NCBI GenBank assembly: GCA_028564925.1
Contig: CM053029.1
Location: 288,589,057-288,653,056 of the forward strand
DNA from: Lithobates sylvaticus
Lineage: Eukaryota > Chordata > Amphibia > Anura > Ranidae
Direction of reading: 5' to 3'
DNA length: 64,000 nucleotides
Shown: piece by piece, positions 57,043-64,000 of the stretch
How the letters are laid out: every line of letters starts with the position of its first letter
Numbering within the stretch: position 1 is the first letter of the stretch
Position numbers and translations under genes: made by a program
The notes under the pieces: model-generated
What the model saw: the letters and a program-made list of their open reading frames with translations, nothing else
What the model was told of the DNA's origin: nothing
Database searches by the model: none

Positions 57043-58470
57043 TCAAAAGGACTTAGCCGGTTCATGACCATCAGATGTCTGGCTCTTAGCGGTCTTACGG
57101 AAGGAAGCCTGTCCTCTGCCCCAATTTATCCTGCAGTCCCGGCCAGGCTTGTAAGAGCATGCTTCTTTCGAACGCTCCTGGCTTTGTCTTCTGTACTGGA
57201 ACTTCTTCTGACTAGACAGACGCCTGTCCTGGGGAAGAAAGCCTGACTTACCACCCGTGGCCCGGGTTATGGCATCATCTAATTTATTGCAAAACAGAGA
57301 AGATCCTTCAAAGGGAATCATACACCAGGCTTGTTTGGAGACTGGGTCAGCGAGCCAGGAACGTAACCATAAGGCCCGTTTGGCTGTCACTGAGGATAAC
57401 ATAATCCGTGCCAGCAGGTGGATCAGATCAATAGACGCCTCCCCCAGGAAGACTGCCGCCAACTTTAGCTCCGCTGCTGCCAAACTTCTGGCCAATTCTT
57501 CAGACACACCCCTGAGGAAGGAATCTACGTTCTCTGTCCAAGCTTCCATGGCCTTAGACATGGCTGCTAACGTTAAGGCAGATTTACAAGCCATACTGGC
57601 AAGCCCATAGATCCTCTTGAGATCCTGATCTATCTTTCTTTCAAGGCCATCCTTAAAGCACACTGCATCCTCCAGAGGAAGAGTAACATGCTTGGCTAAA
57701 CGCATCAAAGCTGCGTCCACAAGAGGAGCTTTTTCCAGATGCTTTACCTCTTCTGCCTTGAAGGGATAAAGTTTTATTAGACATTGAAGACTTCTTGTCC
57801 ACCTTGCTCCATTCTTCCTCAATAATGTCCTTTAACTCAGTAAAGAGTGGAAATTTTGAATGCTCTTTTCCCAGCTGCTTAAAACAACTTATGCTGCTTA
57901 AATAGGGGGGGGGGGTAGATGGATCCTCCCATTTAAGGGCTTCTTTAATTGCCTTGATTAGAGGTGAGACCAAAGAAAAATCAAAGCCTCCGATATCCTC
58001 TTCGCCTTCAATTTTGCCATCCGAAGAGTTTGGTGAAGAAGTGTAGGGCTGAGAGGGGCCTGCAACCTCCTGTGCCTCAACAGCCGGGAGCTAGAAAAAG
58101 TGGTGGACTGGCTCCGCGTGTGGGGTGTCTCTACTTCCTTCAAAGACTGCAGCAACACACGCCTCACGAGAGACTCCAAACTCTGGTTTTCTGTCTCCTT
58201 TTCCCAACCACTCGGGCATAACAACGGTCACACAAGGACTTGCCCTCCGGGACTCGTGTCCCACATCCCCAGCAGACTCTGCAATCAGAGTGGCCGTCAT
58301 GGCGGTGGGAGCGGTGTCTGGAGGAGGAATGAGAGAATCTCCTCTGGTGATGCATTTCAGACGGAGATTCACGTCTGGATCTTGAAGACGAATGATGCTG
58401 TCTAATTTCCACTCTGGAAGGGCTGAAAAAGAATATGGGGAGGGGAAGGCGACATGCATCAGAAAGCGCA
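57043..58470 (-). pseudogene. gag-like region of DIRS-type fossil
   Basis: Lys/Arg-rich C-terminus and an Ala/Leu-rich helical segment typical of DIRS ORF1. A Cys-rich piece (CWGCGTRVPEGK) lies toward the N-terminal side. Broken; treated as part of the fossil. Confidence 0.65.
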
Positions 58471-59200
58471 AAATACTTGCGACCGAACCTCAAACCCCTC
58501 CCCTCATCAGCACATACCTTGTGCATGAGGGCTGGCCACGTGAGACGGTGACTTGTCCATATTTTCTGGACGAAAAATGTCAAGAAACATGCGGTCTGCA
58601 GAAAAGAATGCCGGAAAATGGTGAGCAGACCCCACACAAATCCCTCAGAATTTACAATTAATAAATACCTACACAAAGATAAATGATTAAATTAATAAAT
58701 TAATGAATAATAAACAAATAGTAACTTAATGCCCTCAAAGAGGCAATACATCCCCCCCCCTATTTTCCTCTCCTTTTTTTTAAATAAAAGAAAAAGAAAG
58801 CAGCACTCACCAATGTAGAGTAGCTCAGGGCTGGGGGAACCACAGCTAACGACTTGCTTCTGCTCACTGCAAGGGAATCCCAAGAGACAGGAGCTGGAAG
58901 CAGAATTTAGATCCCTACCAGTGACGTCACCACCCTCCCCATTGCGCACCTGCGTGGAAGGGTATAGCCAAACGGTGCTTGCACGGCCGCCAAAAAAACC
59001 TCGGGACCGCGCACGCACAAGCCAAGCCTCGCACGAGCGGCAGAGACAGCCGCGACCCGGAAGCTACGGCGAGCTGGACCGCAGAAACGTTCCAGTTGCC
59101 ATAAGGGGAAAAAAGGGATATTCTGCATGGTAGGGAAAACAGACAACAGAAAATTCTCACAAAGAGGTGACTGCCATGGAGGAAAGCAGAACAATTTCAG

Positions 59201-59570
59201 ACCTTGCCAGCCGTTGTACGTCCATCTGTCCGTCCGTTAGGCATACAGAGGAAACCACCCCACACTAACCAGGGTATCATCGGGCCTTTTAAGCTACTCG
59301 CCCGTCCATGGCTGGGCTCTGAGCTGCACCGAAAAAGGTATGCCAACATCTTCTAAATTCAACCGACTGGATGCGAACAGCATATGTATGGTCCATTGAA
59401 GGAGGACAAAAAAGGAATGTAGTATCTAGCGGTGAGTGCTCATTTATTTGAATGGGGTCCTATAGCATTGGAGATTGTGTCTATCCACACGTAGACTGCC
59501 ATGGAGTCTGTCAGGTAATTACATTTTTTTGTCACAAGTGATTGAAAAGTGACTAAAAAAGCTTCAGAGG
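59201..59570. other. spacer, nothing recognised
   Basis: Non-coding; may hold the remote end of the DIRS-type fossil. Confidence 0.35.
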
Positions 59571-59579
59571 CCATGACAT

Positions 59580-60530
59580 GCCCAGATAGAACAATGCCCC
59601 CCCCCCCCCCCCATGACCCCAAGCTATTTGCTGAGAGGCATGTTAAGTCCATGAAATATTTTATATTTTGCCACAAGTTTCGGGAAAAATTTTTTTTTTT
59701 CACAAAGTTGTCGCTAAATGATATATTGCTCAAACATGCCATGGGTAGATGTGAAATTACACCCCAGAATATATTCTGCTGCTTCTCCTGAGTACGGGGA
59801 TACCACATGTGTGAGACTTTTTGGCAGTCTAGTCGCATACAGGACCCCGAAAACCGTGCACCGCCTTCAGGCTTTCTAAGAACCTAAATTTTTTATTTCA
59901 CTCCTCGGTACCTATCACAGTTTTGGAGGCCATGAAATGCCAGGATAGCATAAAACCCCCCACATGACCCCATTATGGAAAGTAGACACCCCAAGCTATT
60001 TGCTGAGAGGCATGTTGAGTATTTTGCAGATCTCACTTTTTGTCACAAAGTTTTGAAATTTGAAGAAAGAAAAAAAAAATTCAAAACAAATGAGAGCTGC
60101 AAAATACTCACCATGCCTCTCAGCAAATACATTGGGGTGTTTACTTTCCAAAATGGGGTCATTTGGGGGGGGGGGGGGTTGTGCTATCTTGACATTTCAG
60201 GTCCTCTTAAACTGTGATAGGTAGTGATGAGTAAAATCAACATTTTGCGCCCTTAGAAATCCTGATGGTGGAGATTGGTTTTCGGGGGCCTGTACGCATT
60301 TGGGCTCCAAAAAAGCCCCACACTTGTAGTATCCCCATACTCGGGAGAGGCAGCAGAATGTATTTTGTGGTGTAATTCTACATATACCCATGGAATGTTA
60401 GAGCATTATATAATTAAGTGACAACTTTGTGCAAATAAAAAAAAAAAAAGTTTGTTTTCCCAAAACTTGTGGCAACATATAAAATATTCCATGGACTCAA
60501 CATAGCTATCAGCAAATGGCGTGGGGTATA
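59580..60530. mobile_element. second large palindrome (foldback repeat)
   Basis: Arms of about 460-480 bp pair around a centre near 60070. Examples: ATTTGCTGAGAGGCATG (60000) with CATGCCTCTCAGCAAAT (60112); ATGACCCCATTATGGAAAGT (59963) with ACTTTCCAAAATGGGGTCAT (60143); CATGCCATGGGTAGATGT (59736) with ACATATACCCATGGAATG (60380). G/C runs sit at 59598-59613 and 60164-60178. No protein. Confidence 0.85.
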
Positions 60531-60575
60531 TATATTATATATATTTTATTATGATATATATATTTTAACAGATCC
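60530..60575. repeat. TATA-rich microsatellite
   Basis: GTATATATATTATATATATT-type run between the palindrome and the PLE terminus. Confidence 0.7.
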
Positions 60576-60965
60576 ACGCTTAAGGGGTAGGTTAGGCTGC
60601 AGCCTCCCTTTGGGGGCCCCAATTAAGGAGCTCGAATTGCAATATAAATACGTGTGAGTTAGGGGTGAGTGGCGCTGCCTGTAAATTAAAAAGTGATCTT
60701 AGTGAATCACTCTTCTCATATGAGAGTGCACACATAGTGAATTAACACCAGGTGTAGGAATTTGGTGTGCTCAAGTACTCCACCTTCTATTGGAGTTTTT
60801 GAACCTCTTAAAATGGGATTTTAAAGGCAACGACAATTAGATTGTATATAAAGTGTATAAATTTATTGTACAAAAGGATAGAATTCTAACATACTATACA
60901 TATTCCACAGAAGTATAAAAACAAATAACCGATGCTTGTAATTGATATATAGACAGATGGATGAT

Positions 60966-61019
60966 AATTCCGACGCGTTTCCACACGGCCATTTAATTGC
61001 CAGTCTTCATCAGGGAATT
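60966..61019 (-). ncRNA. hammerhead-ribozyme-like motif 3
   Basis: Minus strand order: AATTCC, CTGATGA, a spacer with a weak stem (GGC/GCC), GAAAC, GCGTC, GGAATT. AATTCC/GGAATT gives a 6-bp helix I. CUGAUGA, GAAA and the GUC cleavage triplet are all canonical, and helix III would be very short, as known for PLE hammerheads. Helix II is weak. Confidence 0.6.
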
Positions 61020-62904
61020 TTTGATCATCATCTATAGAGTATATCAAAAAGGCATATTAATTACATAATATATTTCCATAAAGTCGGTTCTTAAGTGACC
61101 CAAGGATCACGGATTTCCAATGTTTACATTTATATAGGGATATAGAGTGAAAACACTTACATCAACAAACATAGCATCAAATGTGGTGTTGCTCCCCCAT
61201 ATGTCTTTAAATCCAGGGTAGATGCCAAGGATAAAGCAGATATTTCTTTTTATCTCTCTACAAGACGGCTTGAAAAATACAATTTTTCATTGCTGTATTT
61301 GATGTTTAAATCGGCAAAAATAAGGAGCTAAGGAAAAAACACAAAAATGAAGACCCAAAGTAAAATAAATTAAGACCGGGCAGATCCACTTAACAGTGGC
61401 TTGGGTTGTGGATAATTATCCAGCCCAACCAGTGAAAGTAACAGGACTCACACGACAGAGTCTCCAGCAGAGTTCCAAAGGTCCAATCCAACAGGATAGG
61501 TATCCTGTGTGTAGAAGAGAACACTCCTGCAGCACCGGCTGCGGAGAGGGAACACATCAAATGCCGTCTCAGGCGCCCTTAAGTAGGATCCAGTGAGATC
61601 AAACCCGCCCCTGTGGGCGTTGCCCGATGACGCGGCGCACAGCGTCATCGTGTTAACGTCCCGCCATAGGCTGGTAGTCTGTTGGAAACTACAAAGACCA
61701 TAATGCAAATGGGTGACCACATCCCACGTGGTGGGCCCGCACATGCGCAGCGGCACATCCCGTGTCCATGAACGGACATCCAAGTGTGCCATCGCTGGCG
61801 AACCCAGTCCAGGGGAGAGTGATCCCCACATGCAACCTTGAATGGTCAGACCTGTATAACAAGGCTGACCAGAGAAAGGAAGGTCATGGGGAAAACTGGA
61901 CATGTGGCTATTATAACATGCCAGTCAAAGTGCCAGCCCACGTTGGTAGGGGGAAAAAAGGAACGGAGAAGAGTCCAAGATGCTGGAAAAGAACGAAGTT
62001 CAATCCCATTCTAGGACAAAAAAACCGCCTTGGGCAAGAACCCGTAGTATCAACAAATCCAACAGGGTGATGGAAAGTGGCCCTAACTAATAGGGGAAAG
62101 AAGAAAAGTCCCCTGTGTATGCCCCCAGGAGACCCCGCCCAAAAATTCTCATATTTGGGTTCGGTCAACCCCGGAGGTACATGAGTGGGGCTGCATCCGG
62201 GAGAGGTCCCATTGTCGGGGAGAAAGGTCTATCAACCCCCACCTGGGTATTGAAAAGGCACCAGGAGGGGTTCCAGAACCCAACTTCCCCATGTAAGGGC
62301 TAAAACCACTGGCATAGTGGCCCATTTAGGACCGAGAATCACGGTCCAAGAATATGAGCCAAAAAACTAGCCTCAGGGGACAGATAAGGACATCCTCCGG
62401 GGAAAAGAATTGCCCCATAAAGGAAAGTCCGAGTGTCCCCAACCTTTGCCCCCCAAAATCGAGATGGAAAACAAGGGGGTAAAAAAGGGGGATTTTTGAA
62501 CACAAATCGTCCTAAGAGGCTAGGCTGCCAGGTAGAGAGAATCAAAGAAAAAAACTTCTGCCCCAGACAACAACAAAAAATCCCTGGATATTCAAGTTTC
62601 TAGGGGTTAGCAACACCATTTACAAATGAATGAGAACAAAAATACATAAATAAATAAATAACAAAAAAGACCCCCCATGAGAAATAATGTTAATATCCTC
62701 CAGAACACGCATACCTTATCCATAGTTGTTCCCAGAGGTGCATATTATCCCCAAACCATGGGAAGAAACCCAAAGATAATAGTGAGAGAAAAAAGGAAAA
62801 ATAAATTTTCAATAGACCAATAACATCACAATCATGAAAAATAAATAAATAAATCTAGTGGATTTTATATAGGTAAGTGGAGATGAAAATCCCCCTAGAT
62901 TGAT

Positions 62905-63893
62905 CAATCAGTTTTCCCGGAGCTATAGCCCTACAGGAATGGCCTGAAGCTTTCCGCCTCATTGAGACCCGGGGGGTCGTTGCCCTCAGGCTTCTAATCC
63001 AGCGCATTTCTCGCTGGAGAAGAACCTTGTTCCAATCTCCCCCCCCTGGCGGGGATATGTAGTCTGTCCAGTACTGTAAAATTGACCTTTGGGAGTCGGT
63101 AATTATGCTTTTTGGCTACATGTCGTCCCAACGGTAAATATAGATTACAGATTTTCATATCATGCATATGTCTCTCCACCCTTTTGCCCAATTTCTGTCT
63201 AGTCTTCCCGACATAAAAGGCACCACACTGACACTGCATGAGGTAGACCACCCCCCGAGTCTGGCAAGAAGCAAAATGTTGCAGGGAGAAGTCTACCCCG
63301 TTTGGCAGCGTCAGTGTGGTTCTCTGTCCAACAACCGCACATTGTGAGCAGTTCCCACAGGGGAAAGTACCAAAATTTTTACAAGGGTCCTTCCTGGCAC
63401 TGCCCTTGTATTCACTTTGTGTGACCATACTGCCTATAGACCCAGCCTTCCTATAGGTAATCAATGGGAGGGGTGTAACTAGACTACCCACAATTGGATC
63501 CTCTGTTTTTTTCTTTTTAGGTTTGAAAAGAAGATCCTTCCTACTTATGGCTTTAACTCTATTGAATGCTTTTTAAGGCTACTTGCCTCTAGTCAGTAGT
63601 CTCTTGGTTAATTCGTCACATTCATGTTGAAAGTCTTCCTCACCAGTACAATTCCTTCTGATACGGAGGAATTGGCTGTAAGGGATAGATCTTTTCAAAG
63701 AGGGTGGATGGAAACTATCCGCATGGAGCAGAGTGTTACCTGCAGTTTCTTTTCTAAAGAGTTTACTTGTGAGGTTACCGTTGGGAGATTTCTGAATGCA
63801 TATATCGAGGAAGTTAACTTCCTTCCGATCGTAGCTCATTGTGAAAAATAGATTAAAAGAGTTATGATTCATGAACTTAAGACAGTCAGTCAA
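62905..63893 (-). pseudogene. PLE reverse transcriptase C-terminus and GIY-YIG domain
   Basis: 63579-63893 encodes VNFLDICIQKSPNG, RKETAGNTLLHADS, HPPSLKRSIPYSQF and RIRRNC, the PLE RT thumb. 62994-63491 encodes the zinc-like PCGNCSQC linker, then GVVYLMQCQCGAFYVGKT and KRVERHMHD, the GIY-YIG endonuclease core. The PLE endonuclease nicks DNA to prime reverse transcription. The copy is broken. Confidence 0.88.
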
Positions 63894-63903
63894 TTCGGCC
63901 TCT

Positions 63904-64000
63904 GATTACAGTACTGGACAGACTACATATCCCCGCCAGGGGGGGAGATTGGAACAAGGTTCTTCTCCAGCGAGAAATGCGCTGGATTAGAAGCCTGAGG
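63904..64000 (+). pseudogene. inverted PLE partner, GIY-YIG tail
   Basis: The reverse complement of about 62985-63080. The plus strand encodes LDRLHIPARGG and LLQREMRWIRSLR. It runs off the window end, so its length is unknown. Confidence 0.85.

Larger units (their letters stand above)
52810..59200 (-). mobile_element. DIRS-type (tyrosine recombinase) retrotransposon fossil
   Basis: A minus-strand YR retroelement of DIRS1 type, about 5.6 kb of element sequence plus one inserted repeat. Parts in order along the minus strand: gag-like region (about 58470-57040), reverse transcriptase (57040-56230), RNase H (56160-55600), tyrosine recombinase region (about 55280-53220). TCCATCAGGAAAGG/CTTTCCTGATGGA inverse repeats at 52825-53000 look like terminal repeats of the family. 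It is broken in several places and appears old to moderate in age. Boundaries are approximate. Confidence 0.82.
60640..63900 (-). mobile_element. Penelope-like element (PLE), 3' portion with terminal repeat
   Basis: The minus-strand RT C-terminus and GIY-YIG endonuclease domain (about 63893-62905) are followed by a long non-coding region and a terminal segment containing a hammerhead-like motif (60966-61019). This layout, ORF followed by a hammerhead-bearing pseudo-LTR, fits PLEs. The element is broken and 5'-truncated at about 63900, where an inverted partner begins. Confidence 0.8.

Noticed and set aside
61396-61903. Opposing open frames as genes
   Set aside because: They lie in the non-coding 3' and terminal region of the Penelope-like element and have no domain.

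Overview
The window looks like intergenic or intronic DNA of an anuran amphibian, probably a ranoid frog. The main reasons are the repeat mix: TTAA-flanked piggyBac elements ending in a GGGAAGTGG-type terminus, L1/Tx1-group LINEs, a DIRS-type fossil, a Penelope-like element, many CAG-ended hAT elements and short palindromic elements ending in TTTACTAAA/TTTAGTAAA. The species call is inference. I see no host exon, tRNA or rRNA. Every long protein match belongs to a mobile element, and nearly all of the sequence is nested repeats.

Layout. 1-3810: an autonomous piggyBac (minus), inserted at TTAA into a foldback element whose remainder runs to 4855. About 5.1-24 kb: one hAT transposase gene scattered in pieces. 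It is split by a hAT MITE (5341-5559), piggyBac MITEs (5840-6429), a nearly intact full-length L1 (6867-13600), other insertions between 14 and 21.8 kb, a truncated antisense L1 (22531-23404) and another hAT MITE (23789-23966). The 14-21.8 kb stretch holds an AATAG-rich array split by a hAT element that carries a second hAT element and a large minisatellite (15015-17912). It also holds a half foldback and a Penelope-like non-autonomous insertion with a 15-bp target duplication (20325-21696). 26.8-30.5 kb: MITEs and piggyBac-type elements. 31.6-32.6 kb: a long-TIR MITE. 32.76-34.37 kb: a dead Tc1-like transposon. 34.4-35.3 kb: a hAT element. 38.7-41.0 kb: a rearranged L1 bounded by an 11-bp duplication. 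43.3-46.4 kb: another L1, split by a foldback element. 46.7-49.0 kb: a 2.3-kb foldback palindrome. 50.2-52.4 kb: a piggyBac-type repeat split by a 1.87-kb hAT element. 52.8-59.2 kb: a broken DIRS-type fossil on the minus strand. 59.58-60.53 kb: a second large palindrome. 60.6-64.0 kb: a Penelope-like element on the minus strand, meeting an inverted partner at about 63.9 kb.

How it fits together. The nesting gives a relative chronology: hAT gene, then L1, MITEs and foldbacks, then later insertions. The most unusual signals are hammerhead-ribozyme-like cores at three Penelope-like termini, a TA-flanked foldback family with long arms and a conserved TATA-like box, the three-segment L1 rearrangement, and a palindromic MITE inside a 22-bp palindromic target. 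All coordinates come from reading the sequence; no database search was possible.
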